NCBI RefSeq assembly: GCF_050948175.1
Contig: NW_027490093.1
Coordinates: 3,782,001 to 3,846,000, forward strand
Direction of reading: 5' to 3'
Length of the DNA stretch: 64,000 nt
Source of the DNA: Xylocopa sonorina
Taxonomy: Eukaryota; Arthropoda; Insecta; Hymenoptera; Apidae
Of the stretch, positions 12,801 to 26,800 are shown piece after piece. Under the pieces are notes generated by a model. The model made no database searches. It saw only the letters and a program-made list of their open reading frames with translations, and was not told the DNA's origin. Every line of letters begins with the position of its first letter. Within the stretch, counting starts at the first letter, position 1. The translations under genes were made by a program, and so were the position numbers.

Positions 12801-15800
12801 ACGTAGACATCTGGAAGCGCTATTTCCTAGCAAGGAAGTGTCGCATTTACAATCTTTTTAAGTGTAGGCGGGATATACATAGCCCTCCTCAATGAATATT
12901 GTGTCTTATCATGAAACATAGAAATGAGATGCGATATTTTGTTTAAGAAGAATTAGAACGCTATTTCTTCGATACGTAAACATCTGCTAAGGCTATTTCC
13001 TAGCAAAGAAGTGTCGCATTTACATTCATTTGAAGTGTACGCGAGGTATACATAACTCTTCGCAATGAATGTTATATCTTATCATGAAACATAGGAATGA
13101 GATGCGGCACCTCGTTTTAAGAAGCATTAGAACTATACTGCTACGATACGGAGACATTTGCAATCGCTATTTCCTAGCAAGGAAACGTATCATTTACATT
13201 CATTTTAAGTGAATACGAGGTATACATGACTCTTCGCAATGAATATTATATCTTATTATGAAACATAGAAAATAGATGCGATATGGCGTTTTAAGAAGCA
13301 TTAGAACTCTATTGCTGCGATAGGTAGATATCTGGAAACGTTATTTTCTAGCAAGGAAGAGTCGTATTTACATTCTTTTGAAGTGAATTCATGGTATACA
13401 TGACACATCGCAACGAATATTTTATCTTATCACCAACCATAGAAATGAGATGCGATATCGCGTTTTAAAAAGCATTATAACTCTATTGTTACGATACGTA
13501 GATATCTGCAAACGCTATTTCCTAGCATGGAAATGTCGCATTTACATTCTTTGGAAGTGAATATGAGGTATACAAGACACTTCGCAATGAATATTATATC
13601 TTATCATGAAACACAGAAATGAGATGCGGTATCGCGATTTAAAAGCATTAGAGCACTATTGCTGCTATACGTAGACATCTGCAAACGCTAATTCCTAGCA
13701 AGAAAGTGTCGCATTTACATTCTTTTGAAGTGAATACGAGGTATACTTGACACTTCACAATGAATACTATATATTATCGTGAAACATGGAAATGAGATGC
13801 GATATCTCGTTTTAAGAAGCAATAGAACTAGATTGCTTCGATGCGTAGACCTCAGCCAACGCTATTTCCTAGCAAGCAAGTGTCGCATTCACATTCATTT
13901 GAAGCGTATGCGAGGTATAGAAGACACTTCGCAAGGAATATTATATCTTATCATGAAACATAGAAGTGAGATGCGATATCGCGTTTTAAGAAGCATTGGA
14001 ACTCTATTGCTTCGATACGTAGACATCTGCAAACGCTATTTCCTAGCAAGGGAGTGTCGCATTTACTTTCATTTGAAGTGTATGCGAGGCGTAAGTGACA
14101 CTCCGCAATGAATATTATATCTTATCATGGAACATAGAAATGAGATGCGATATCGCGTTTCAAGAAGCATTAGAACTCTATTTCTTCGATGCGCAGACAT
14201 CTGGAACCGCTGTCTCCCAGCAAGGAAGTGTCGCATTTACATTCACTTGAAGTGTATGCGAGGTATACATGACACTTTGCAATGAATATTATATACTATC
14301 ATGAAACATAGAAATGAGATGCGATATCGCGTTTTCAGAAGCATTAGAACCTTAATGCTACGATACGTAGACACCTGCAAACTCTATTTCCTAGCAAGGA
14401 AGTGTCGCATTTACATTCATTTGAAGTGAATACGAGATATACATGACACTTCGCAGTGACTATTATATATTATCATGAAACATAGAAATGAGATGCGATA
14501 CCGCGATTTAAGAAGCATTAGAACTGTATTGCTACGATACGTAGACATCTGGAAACGCTATTTCCTAGCATGGAAGTGTCGCATTTACATTCAATTGAAG
14601 TGTAGACGAGGAATACATAACATTTCGGAATGAATATTATATCTTATCATGAAACATAGGAATGTGATTCGTTATAAGAAGCATTAGAAATGTATTGCTA
14701 CGATACGTAGGCATCTGCAAACGCTATTTCCTAGCAAGGAAGTGTCGCATTTACATGTATTTGAAGTGAATGAGAGGTATACATAACACGTCACAATTAA
14801 TATTATATCTTATCATGAAACCTAGAAATGAGATGCGATATCGCGTTTTGAGAAGCATTAGGACTCTAATGCTACGATACGTAGACATCTGCAATCGCTA
14901 TTTCCTATCAAGGAAGTGTCGCATTTACATACTTTTGAAGTGAATACGAGGTATACATAACACTCCACAATGAATATTATATCTTATCATGAAACATAGA
15001 AATGAGATGCGATATGACGATTTAAGAAGCATTAGAACTCTATTGCTACGATACGTAGATATCTGCAAACGCTATTTCCTAGCAAGGAAGTGTCGTATTT
15101 ACATTCTTTTGGAGAGAATACGAAGTATACATGATACTCCGCAATGAGTATTATATCTTATCCTAATACAGAAATGGGGTGCTATATCTCGTTTTAAGAA
15201 GCATTAGAACTCTATTTCTATGATTCGTAGACATCTGCAAACGCTATTTCCTAGCAAGGAAATGTCGCATTTACATTCTTTTGAAGTGTATGCGAGGTAT
15301 AAATGACACTTCGCAATGAATATTATATGTTGTCATGAAACATAGAAATGAGATGCGATATCTCGTTTTAAGAAGCATTAGAACTCTATTGCTTCGATAC
15401 GTAGACATCTGCAAACGCTATTTCCTAGCAAGGAAGTGTCGCATTTACATTCTATTGAGGTGAATACGACGTATACAAACACTCCACAATGAATATTATA
15501 TCTTATCATGAAACATAGAAAGAAGATGCGATTCGGCGATTTGAGAAGCATTAGAACACTATTGCTTCGATACGTAGATATCTGCAAACGCTATTTCCTA
15601 GCAAGGAAGTGTCGCATTTATATTCAGATGAAGTGTATGCGAGTTATACAAGACACTTCGCAATAAATATTATATCTCATCATGAGGCATAGAAATGAGA
15701 TGCGGTATCGCGTTTTGAGAAGCTGTAGAACTCTAATGGTACGATACGTAGACATCTGCAAACGCTATTTCCTAGGAAGGAAATGTCGCATTTACATTCA

Positions 15801-16208
15801 TTTGAAGTGTATGCGAGGTATACATAACACATCGCACTGAATATTATATCTTATCATGAAACATAGATATGAGATGCGATATCGCGAATTAAGAAGCATT
15901 AGAACTCTATTGCTTCGGTACGTAGACATCTGCCAACGCTATTTCCTAACAAGGAAGTGTCGCATTTACATACAAGACACTTTGCAACGAATATTATACC
16001 TTATCATGAAACATAGAAATGAGATGCGATATCGCGTTTTGAGAAGCATTAGAGCTCAAATGATAGGATAAGTAGACACCTGCCAACGCTATTTCCTAGC
16101 AAGGAATTGTCGCATTTACATTCATTTGAAGTGTATGCGAGGTATAAATGACACTTCGCAATGAATATTATATCTTATCATGAGACATAGATGTGAGATG
16201 CGATATCG
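12801..16208 (+). repeat. Transition into the homogenised core
   Basis: Monomers here grade from divergent ones into lineages that recur later. The block with gatgcgtagacctcagccaa near 13,840 reappears near 19,700, 24,365 and 40,440. The gttttcagaa monomer at 14,331 reappears at 20,373, 25,028 and 40,928. A stretch of about 14,900-15,320 matches about 18,170-18,590 at an offset of 3,268 bp. Copies of the later core thus begin here, although their order differs and four monomers present at about 14,700-15,400 are absent from the 20.7-kb copy. Confidence 0.75.
15968..15977 (+). repeat. 24-bp-deleted monomer marker (first of six)
   Basis: The sequence reads catttacatacaagacac, whereas neighbouring monomers have about 24 more bases (tcatttgaagtgtatgcgag plus gtat) between catttacat and acaagacac. 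The same deletion occurs near 21,318, 25,971, 28,722, 33,734 and 41,871, always after an aacaagg variant and before gaatattataccttatc or a close derivative. The shared break and flanks indicate a single origin followed by amplification with the larger segments. Confidence 0.85.
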
Positions 16209-17762
16209 CGTTTCTAGAAGCATTAGAACTCTATTGCTCCGATACGTAGACATCTGCAAATGCTATTCCCTAGCATGAAAGTGGCGCATTTACATTCATT
16301 TGAAGTGTATGCGAGGTATAGGTGACACTTCGCAATGAATGTTACATCTTAGCATGAAACATAGAAATGAGATGCGATATCGCGTTTTAAGAAGCATTAG
16401 AACTCAATAGCTTCGATACGTAAACATCTGCCAATGCTTTTTCCTAGCAAGGAAGTGTCGTATTTACATTCATTTGAAGTGTATGCGAGGTATACATAAC
16501 ACTTCGCAATGAATATTATATGTTGTCATGAAACATAGAAATGAGATGCGATATCTCGTTTTAAGAAGCATTATAACACGCTTGCTACGATACGTAGACA
16601 TCTGCAAACTCTATTTCCTAGCAAGGATGTGCTGCATTTACATTCATTTGAAGTGAATACGTGGAATACATGAAACTTCGCAATGAATATTATATCTTAT
16701 CATGAAGCATAGAAATGAGATGCGATATTCCGTTTCAAGAAGCATTAGAACACTATTGCTTCGATACGCAGACATCTGCAATCGCTATTTCGTAGCAAGG
16801 AAGTGTCGCATTTACATTCATTTGAAGTGTATGCGAGGTATACACAACACTTCGCAATGAATATTATATGTTGTCATGAAACATAGAAATGAGATGCGAT
16901 ATCTCGTTTTAAGAAGCATTATAACACGCTTGCTACGATACGTAGACATCTGCAAACTCTATTTCCTAGCAAGGAAGTGTCGCATTTACAATCATTTGGA
17001 GTGAATACGAGGAATACATGAAACTTCGCAATGAATATTATATCTTATCATGAAACACAGTAATGAGATTCGATATCCCGTTTCAAGAAGCATTAGAACT
17101 CTAATGCTTCGATACGTAGACATCTGCAAACTCTAATTCCTAGCAAGGAAGTGTCGCATTTACACTCATTTGTAGTGAATACGAGGAATACATGAAGCTT
17201 CGCAATGAATATTATATCTTATCATGAAACATAGAAACGAGATGCGATATCCCGTTTCAAGAATCATTAGAACTCTATTGCTTCGATACGTAGACGTCTG
17301 CAAACGCTATTTCCTAGCAAGGAAGTGTCGCATTTACATTCATTTGAAGTGTATGCGATGTAAACGTGACACTTCGCAATAAATATTGTATATTATCATG
17401 AAACATAGAAATGAGATGCGATATCGCGTTTTGAGATGCAATAGAAATCTAATGCTACGGTACGCAGGAATCTGCAAACGCTATTTCCTAGCAAGGAAGT
17501 GTCGCATTTACATTCATTTGAAGTGAATACGAGGAATACATGAAACTTCGCAATGAATATTATATCTTATCATGATACATAGAAATGAGATGCGATATCC
17601 CGTTTCAAGAAGCATTAGAACTCTATTGCTTCCATACGTAGACATCTGCAATCGCTATTTCCTAGCAAGGAAGTGTCGCATTTACATTCATTTGAAGTGA
17701 ATACGAGGGATACATGAAACTTCGCAATGAATATTATATTTTGTCATGAAACATATAATTGA

Positions 17763-17768
17763 GGATCC
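17763..17768 (+). repeat. BamHI-site variant monomer (first of four)
   Basis: A monomer with catataattgaggatccatt in place of the usual catagaaatgagatgcgata carries a ggatcc site. The same variant occurs at 23,285, 32,954 and 39,185, each followed about 320 bp later by the monomer that reads atcttcatagaaatg and lacks 10 bp. The two variants travel together, marking a linked block of the core. I noticed no other copies of this variant in the window. Confidence 0.8.
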
Positions 17769-18833
17769 ATTCGCGTTTTAAGATGCATTAGAACCCTATT
17801 GCTACGATACGTAGACATCTGCAGACGCAATTTCCTAGCAAGGAAAGTCGCATTTACATTCTTTTGAAGTGAATACGAGGTATACATAACAATCCACAAT
17901 GAATATTATATCTTATCATGTAACGTAGAATTGAGGTGCGATATCGCGATTTAAGAAGCATTGGAATACTATTGCTTCGATACGTAGACATCTGCCAACG
18001 CTACTTCCTTGCAAGGATGTGTCGCATTTACATTCTTTTGAAGTGAATACGATGTATACATGACACTACGCAATGAATAATATATCTTCATAGAAATGAG
18101 ATGCGATATCGCGTTTTAAGTAGCATCAGAACTCTATTGCTACGATTCGTAGACATCTGCAGACGCTATATCCTGTCAAGGAAGTGTCGCATTTACATAC
18201 TTTTGAAGTGAATACGAGGTATACATAACACTCCACAATGAATATTATATCTTATCATGAAACATAGAAATGAGATGCGATATGACGATTTAAGAAGCAT
18301 TAGAACTCTATTGCTACGATACGTAGATATCTGCAAACGCTATTTCCTAGCAAGGAAGTGTCGTATTTACATTCTTTTGGAGAGAATACGAAGTATACAT
18401 GATACTCCGCAATGAGTATTATATCTTATCCTAATACAGAAATGGGGTGCTATATCTCGTTTTAAGAAGCATTAGAACTCTATTTCTACGATTCGTAGAC
18501 ATCTGCAAACGCTATTTCCTAGCAAGGAAATGTCGCATTTACATTCTTTTGAAGTGTATGCGAGGTATAAATGACACTTCGCAATGAATATTATATCTTA
18601 TCATGAAACATAGAAATGAAATGCGATATCCCGTATCAAGAAGCATTAGAACTCTATTGCTTCGATACGTTGACATCTGCAATCGCTATTTCCTAGCAAG
18701 GAAGTGTCGCATTTACATTCATTTGAAGTGTATGCGAGGTATACATAACACTTCGCAATGAATATTATATGTTGTCATGAAACATAGAAATGAGATGCGA
18801 TATCTCGTTTTAAGAAGCATTATAACACGCTTG

Positions 18834-18846
18834 CTACGATACGTAG
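18834..18846. repeat. Monomer dyad CTACGATACGTAG (example copy)
   Basis: Within many monomers ctacg and cgtag form a 5-bp-arm inverted repeat around ata; this is one intact example. Monomers with cttcgatacgtag lose one base pair of the arm, and both forms are common throughout. The core also holds the tacgta palindrome. Several switches between repeat lineages, and the strand inversion at 63,700, lie in or just after this element. Confidence 0.75.
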
Positions 18847-19153
18847 ACATCTGCCATCGCTATATCCTAACATGGAAGTGTCGCATTTACAATCATTTGA
18901 AGTGTATGCGAGGTATACATGACACTTCGCAACGAATGTTATATCTTATCCTAAAACATAGAGATGAGATGCGATATCGCGTTTTAAGAAGCATTAGAAC
19001 TCTATTGCTACGATACGTAGACATCTGCAAACACTACTTCCTAGCAATGAAATGTCGCATTTACATTCTTTTGAAGTGAATACGTGGTATACATGACACT
19101 TCGCAATGAATATTATATCTTATCATGAGACAAAAATGTGAGATGCGATATCG

Positions 19154-22100
19154 CGTTTCTAGAAGCATTAGAACTCTATTGCTCCGATACGTAGACATCT
19201 GCAAATGCTATTCCCTAGCAAGAAAGTGGCGCATTTACATTCATTTGAAGTGTATGCGAGGTATAGGTGACACTTCGCAATGAATGTTACATCTTAGCAT
19301 GAAACATAGAAATGAGATGCGATATCGCGTTTTAAGAAGCATTAGAACTCAATAGCTTCGATACGTAAACATCTGCCAATGCTATTTCCTAGCAAGGAAG
19401 TGTCGTATTTACACTCATTTGAAGTGTATGCGAGAAATACATTACACTTCACAATGAATATTATATCTTATTATGAAATATAGAAATGAGTTACGATATC
19501 TCGTTTTAAGAGGCATTAGAACTCTAATGCTACGATACGTAGACATCTGCAAACGCTAATTCCTAGCAAGAAAGTGTCGCATTTACATTCTTTTGAAGTG
19601 AATACGAGGTATACTTGACACTTCACAATGAATACTATATATTATCGTGAAACATGGAAATGGGATGCGATATCTCGTTTTAAGAAGCAATAGAACTAGA
19701 TTGCTTCGATGCGTAGATCTCAGCCAACGCTATTTCCTAGCAAGCAAGTGTCGCATTCACATTCATTTGAAGCGTATGCGAGGTATAGAAGACACTTCGC
19801 AAGGAACATTATATCTTATCATGAAACATAGAAGTGAGATTCGATATCGCGTTTTAAGAAGCATTGGAACTCTATTGCCTCGATACGTAGACATCTGCAA
19901 ACGCTATTTCCTAGCAAGGAAGTATCGCATTTACATTCATTTGAAGTGTAGACGAGGAATACATAACACTTCGCAATGAACATTAAATCTTGTCAAGAGA
20001 CATAGAAGTGAGATGCGATATCGCGTTCTAAGAAGCATTAGAACTCTATTGTATCGATACGTAGACATCTGCAAACGCTATTTCCTAGCAAGGAAGTGTC
20101 GCATTTACTTTCATTTGAAATGTATGCGAGGCGTAAGTGACACTCCGCAATGAATATTATATCTTATCATGGAACATAGAAATGAGATGCGATATCGCGT
20201 TTCAAGAAGCATTAGAACTCTATTTCTTCGATGCGCAGACATCTGGAACCGCTGTCTCCCAGCAAGGAAGTGTCGCATTTACATTCACTTGAAGTGTATG
20301 CGAGGTATACATGACACTTTGCAATGAATAATATATACTATCATGAAACATAGAAATGAGATGCGATATCGCGTTTTCAGAAGCATTAGAACCTTAATGC
20401 TACGATACGTAGACACCTGCAAACTCTATTTCCTAGCAAGGAAGTGTCGCATTTACATTCATTTGAAGTGAATACGAGATATACATGACACTTCGCAGTG
20501 ACTATTATATATTATCATGAAACATAGAAATGAGATGCGATACCGCGATTTAAGAAGCATTAGAACTGTATTGCTACGATACGTAGACATCTGGAAACGC
20601 TATTTCCTAGCATGGAAGTGTCGCATTTACATTCAATTGAAGTGTAGACGAGGAATACATAACATTTCGGAATGAATATTATATCTTATCATGAAACATA
20701 GGAATGTGATTCGTTATAAGAAGCATTAGATATGTATTGCTACGATACGTAGACATCTGCAAACGCTATTTCCTATCAAGGAAGTGTCGCATTTACATTC
20801 TATTGAGGTGAATACGACGTATACAAACACTCCACAATGAATATTATATCTTATCATGAAACATAGAAAGAAGATGCGATACGGCGATTTGAGAAGCACC
20901 AGATCACTATTGCTTCGATACGTAGATATCTGCAAACGCTATTTCCTAGCAAGGAAGTGTCGCATTTATATTCAGTTGAAGTGTATGCGAGTTATACAAG
21001 ACACTTCGCAATAAATATTATATCTCATCATGAGGCATAGAAATGAGATGCGGTATCGCGTTTTGAGAAGCTGTAGAACTCTAATGATACGATACGTAGA
21101 CATCTGCAAACGCTATTTCCTAGGAAGGAAATGTCGCATTTACATTCATTTGAAGTGTATGCGAGGTATACATGACACATCGCAATGAATATTATATCTT
21201 ATCATGAAACATAGATATGAGATGCGATATCGCGAATTAAGAAGCATTAGAACTCTATTGCTTCGGTACGTAGACATCTGCCAACGCTATTTCCTAACAA
21301 GGAAGTGTCGCATTTACATACAAGACACTTTGCAATGAATATTATACCTTATCATGAAACATAGAAATGAGATGCGATATCGCGTTTTGAGAAGCATTAG
21401 AACTCAAATGATAGGATAAGTAGACACCTGCCAACGCTATTTCCTAGCAAGGAATTGTCGCATTTACATTCATTTGAAGTGTATGCGAGGTATAAATGAC
21501 ACTTCGCAATGAATATTATATCTTATCATGAAACATAGAAATGAAATGCGATATCCCGTATCAAGAAGCATTAGAACTCTATTGCTTCGATACGTTGACA
21601 TCTGCAATCGCTATTTCCTAGCAAGGAAGTGTCGCATTTACATTCATTTGAAGTGTATGCGAGGTATACATAACACTTCGCAATGAATATTATATGTTGT
21701 CATGAAACATAGAAATGAGATGCGATATCTCGTTTTAAGAAGCATTATAACACGCTTGCTACGATACGTAGACATCTGCAAACTCTATTTCCTAGCAAGG
21801 AAGTGCTGCATTTACATTCATTTCAAGTGAATACGAGGAATACATGAAAATTCGCAATGAATATTATATCTTATCATGAAACACAGTAATGAGATTCGAT
21901 ATCCCGTTTCAAGAAGCATTAGAACTCTATTGCTTCGATCCGTAGACATCTGCAAACTCTATTTCCTAGCAAGGAAATGTCGCATTTACACTCATTTGAA
22001 GTGAATACGAGGAATACATGAAACTTCGCAATGAATATTATATCTTATCATGAAACATAGAAATGAGATGCGATATCCCGTTTCAAGAAGCATTAGAACT

Positions 22101-23808
22101 CTATTGCTTCGATACGTAGTCGTCTGCAAACGCTATTTCCTAGCAAGGAAGTGTCGCATTTACATTCATTTGAAGTGAATACGAGGAATACATGAAACTT
22201 CGCAATGAATATTATATCTTATCATGAAGCATAGAAATGAGATGCGATATTCCGTTTCAAGAAGCATTAGAACACTATTGCTTCGATACGCAGACATCTG
22301 CAATCGCTATTTCGTAGCAAGGAAGTGTCGCATTTACATTCATTTGAAGTGTATGCGAGGTATACACAACACTTCGCAATGAATATTATATGTTGTCATG
22401 AAACATAGAAATGAGATGCGATATCTCGTTTTAAGAAGCATTATAACACGCTTGCTACGATACGTAGACATCTGCAAACTCTATTTCCTAGCAAGGAAGT
22501 GTCGCATTTACAATCATTTGGAGTGAATACGAGGAATACATGAAACTTCGCAATGAATATTATATCTTATCATGAAACACAGTAATGAGATTTGATATCC
22601 CGTTTCAAGAAGCATTAGAACTCTAATGCTTCGATACGTAGACATCTGCAAACTCTAATTCCTAGCAAGGAAGTGTCGCATTTACACTCATTTGTAGTGA
22701 ATACGAGGAATACATGCAGCTTCGCAATGAATATTATATCTTATCATGAAACATAGAAACGAGATGCGATATCCCGTTTCAAGAATCATTAGAACTCTAT
22801 TGCTTCGATACGTAGACGTCTGCAAACGCTATTTCCTAGCAAGGAAGTGTCGCATTTACATTCATTTGAAGTGTATGCGATGTAAACGTGACACTTCGCA
22901 ATAAATATTGTATATTATCATGAAACATAGAAATGAGATGCGATATCGCGTTTTGAGATGCAATAGAAATCTAATGCTACGGTACGCAGAAATCTGCAAA
23001 CGCTATTTCCTAGCAAGGAAGTGTCGCATTTACATTCATTTGAAGTGAATACGAGGAATACATGAAACTTCGCAATGAATATTATATCTTATCATGAAAC
23101 ATAGAAATGAGATGCGATATCCCGTTTCAAGAAGCATTAGAACTCTATTGCTTCCATACGTAGACATCTGCAATCGCTATTTCCTAGCAAGGAAGTGTCG
23201 CATTTACATTCATTTGAAGTGAATACGAGGGATACATGAAACTTCGCAATGAATATCATATTTTGTCATGAAACATATAATTGAGGATCCATTCGCGTTT
23301 TAAGATGCATTAGAACCCTATTGCTACGATACGTAGACATCTGCAGACGCTATTTCCTAGCAAGGAAGTGTCGCATTTACATTCTTTTGAAGTGAATACG
23401 AGGTATACATAACAATCCACAATGAATATTATATCTTATCATGTAACGTAGAATTGAGGTGCGATATCGCGATTTAAGAAGCATTGGAATACTATTGCTT
23501 CGATACGTAGACATCTGCCAACGCTACTTCCTTGCAAGGATGTGTCGCATTTACATTCTTTTGAAGTGAATACGATGTATACATGACACTACGCAATGAA
23601 TGATGTATCTTCATAGAAATGAGATGCGATATCGCGTTTTAAGAAGCATTAGAACTCTATTGCTACTTTACGTAGACATCTGCAAACACTACTTCCTAGC
23701 AATGAAATGTCGCATTTACATTCTTTTGAAGTGAATACGTGGTATACATGACACTTCGCAATGAATATTATATCTTATCATGAGACATAGATGTGAGATG
23801 CGATATCG
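19154..23808 (+). repeat. Supersegment 2 (4,655 bp)
   Basis: It carries, in order: the caatagcttcg monomer, the attacacttcac monomer, the gtagatctcagcc block, the gttttcagaa monomer (20,373), the cgttataagaagc monomer (near 20,713), the gaggcatag monomer (near 21,030), the 24-bp-deleted monomer (21,318), several ttgtcatg and cccgtttcaag monomers, the BamHI marker (23,285-23,290), and the 10-bp-deleted atgtatcttcatag monomer (near 23,606). Its length is close to 27 monomers minus the small deletions it contains. Its first ~3.3 kb matches supersegment 3 at a constant 4,655-bp offset. Confidence 0.8.
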
Positions 23809-26800
23809 CGTTTCTAGAAGCATTAGAACTCTATTGCTCCGATACGTAGACATCTGCAAATGCTATTCCCTAGCAAGAAAGTGGCGCATTTACATTCATT
23901 TGAAGTGTATGCGAGGTATAGGTGACACTTCGCAATGAATGTTACATCTTAGCATGAAACATAGAAATGAGATGCGATATCGCGTTTTAAGAAGCATTAG
24001 AACTCAATAGCTTCGATACGTAAACATCTGCCAATGCTATTTCCTAGCAAGGAAGTGTCGTATTTACACTCATTTGAAGTGTATGCGAGAAATACATTAC
24101 ACTTCACAATGAATATTATATCTTATTATGAAATATAGAAATGAGTTACGATATCTCGTTTTAAGAGGCATTAGAACTCTAATGCTACGATACGTAGACA
24201 TCTGCAAACGCTAATTCCTAGCAAGAAAGTGTCGCATTTACATTCTTTTGAAGTGAATACGAGGTATACTTGACACTTCACAATGAATACTATATATTAT
24301 CGGGAAACATGGAAATGGGATGCGATATCTCGTTTTAAGAAGCAATAGAATTAGATTGCTTCGATGCGTAGATCTCAGCCAACGCTATTTCCTAGCAAGC
24401 AAGTGTCGCATTCACATTCATTTGAAGCGTATGCGAGGTATAGAAGACACTTCGCAAGGAATATTATATCTTATCATGAAACATAGAAGTGAGATGCGAT
24501 ATCGCGTTTTAAGAAGCATTGGAACTCTATTGCTTCGATACGTAGACATCTGCAAACGCTATTTCCTAGCAAGGAAGTATCGCATTTACATTCATTTGAA
24601 GTGTAGACGAGGAATACATAACACTTCGCAATGAACATTAAATCTTGTCAAGAGACATAGAAGTGAGATGCGATATCGCGTTCTAAGAAGCATTAGAACT
24701 CTATTGTATCGATACGTAGACATCTGCAAACGCTATTTCCTAGCAAGGAAGTGTCGCATTTACTTTCATTTGAAGTGTATGCGAGGCGTAAGTGACACTC
24801 CGCAATGAATATTATATCTTATCATGGAACATAGAAATGAGATGCGATATCGCGTTTCAAGAAGCATTAGAACTCTATTTCTTCGATGCGCAGACATCTG
24901 GAACCGCTGTCTCCCAGCAAGGAAGTGTCGCATTTACATTCACTTGAAGTGTATGCGAGGTATACATGACACTTTGCAATGAATATTATATACTATCATG
25001 AAACATAGAAATGAGATGCGATATCGCGTTTTCAGAAGCATTAGAACTTTAATGCTACGATACGTAGACACCTGCAAACTCTATTTCCTAGCAAGGAAGT
25101 GTCGCATTTACATTCATTTGAAGTGAATACGAGATATACATGACACTTCGCAGTGACTATTATATATTATCATGAAACATAGAAATGAGATGCGATACCG
25201 CGATTTAAGAAGCATTAGAACTGTATTGCTACGATACGTAGACATCTGGAAACGCTATTTCCTAGCATGGAAGTGTCGCATTTACATTCAATTGAAGTGT
25301 AGACGAGGAATACATAACATTTCGGAATGAATATTATATCTTATCATGAAACATAGGAATGTGATTCGTTATAAGAAGCATTAGATATGTATTGCTACGA
25401 TACGTAGACATCTGCAAGCGCTATTTCCTAGCAAGGAAGTGTCGCATTTACATTCTATTGAGGTGAATACGACGTATACAAACACTCCACAATGAATATT
25501 ATATCTTATCATGAAACATAGAAAGAAGATGCGATTCGGCGATTTGAGAAGCATTAGAACACTATTGCTTCGATACGTAGATATCTGCAAACGCTATTTC
25601 CTAGCAAGGAAGTGTCGCATTTATTTTCAGATGAAGTGTATGCGAGATATACAAGACACTTCGCAATAAATATTATATCTCATCATGAGGCATAGAAATG
25701 AGATGCGGTATCGCGTTTTGAGAAGCTGTAGAACTCTAATGGTACGATACGTAGACATCTGCAAACGCTATTTCCTAGGAAGGAAATGTCGCATTTACAT
25801 TCATTTGAAGTGTATGCGAGGTATACATAACACATCGCAATGAATATTATATCTTATCATGAAACATAGATATGAGATGCGATATCGCGAATTAAGAAGC
25901 ATTAGAACTCTATTGCTTCGGTACGTAGACATCTGCCAACGCTATTTCCTAACAAGGAAGTGTCGCATTTACATACAAGACACTTTGCAATGAATATTAT
26001 ACCTTATCATGAAACATAGAAATGAGATGCGATATCGCGTTTTGAGAAGCATTAGAACTCAAATGATAGGATAAGTAGACACCTGCCAACGCTATTTCCT
26101 AGCAAGGAATTGTCGCATTTACATTCATTTGAAGTGTATGCGAGGTATAAATGACACTTCGCAATGAATATTATATCTTATCATGAAACATAGAAATGAA
26201 ATGCGATATCCCGTATCAAGAAGCATTAGAACTCTATTGCTTCGATACGTTGACATCTGCAATCGCTATTTCCTAGCAAGGAAGTGTCGCATTTACATTC
26301 ATTTGAAGTGTATGCGAGGTATACATAACACTTCGCAATGAATATTATATGTTGTCATGAAACATAGAAATGAGATGCGATATCTCGATTTAAGAAGCAT
26401 TATAACACGCTTGCTACGATACGTAGACATCTGCAAACTCTATTTCCTAGCAAGGAAGTGTTGCATTTACATTCATTTCAAGTGAATACGAGGAATACAT
26501 GAAAATTCGCAATGAATATTATATCTTATCATGAAACACAGTAATGAGATTCGATATCCCGTTTCAAGAAGCATTAGAACTCTATTGCTTCGATCCGTAG
26601 ACATCTGCAAACTCTATTTCCTAGCAAGGAAGTGTCGCATTTACACTCATTTGAAGTGAATACGAGGAATACATGAAACTTCGCAATGAATATTATATCT
26701 TATCATGAAACATAGAAATGAGATGCGATATCCCGTTTCAAGAAGCATTAGAACTCTATTGCTTCGATACGTAGTCGTCTGCAAACGCTATTTCCTAGCA

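Larger units (their letters stand above)
16209..19153 (+). repeat. Supersegment 1 (2,945 bp)
   Basis: It starts at the cgtttctaga anchor and runs to the next one. It holds the actcaatagcttcgatacg monomer, two ttgtcatg/tataacacgcttgct monomers, the BamHI-bearing monomer (ggatcc at 17,763-17,768), the monomer missing 10 bp at atatcttcatag (near 18,086), and then a block matching 14.9-15.3 kb. It lacks the acatacaaga and gaggcatag monomers found in longer supersegments. Near 18,837-18,854 it switches to the catcgctatatcctaac lineage, which leads into the next anchor. Confidence 0.75.

Noticed and set aside
13779..14111. 110-codon open frame, with copies at 19,647-19,979 and a shorter form at 24,320-24,634
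   Set aside because: It spans two monomers whose border stop is mutated (caagga). The copies move with the supersegments, and start or stop sites change without any sign of constraint.
22065..22090. Possible CENP-B box on the - strand in gatatcccgtttcaagaag monomers (cttcttgaaacggga)
   Set aside because: The required pattern is nTTCGnnnnAnnCGGGn. Here the first half reads TTCT and the distance to CGGG is two bases too short, so the core does not match.
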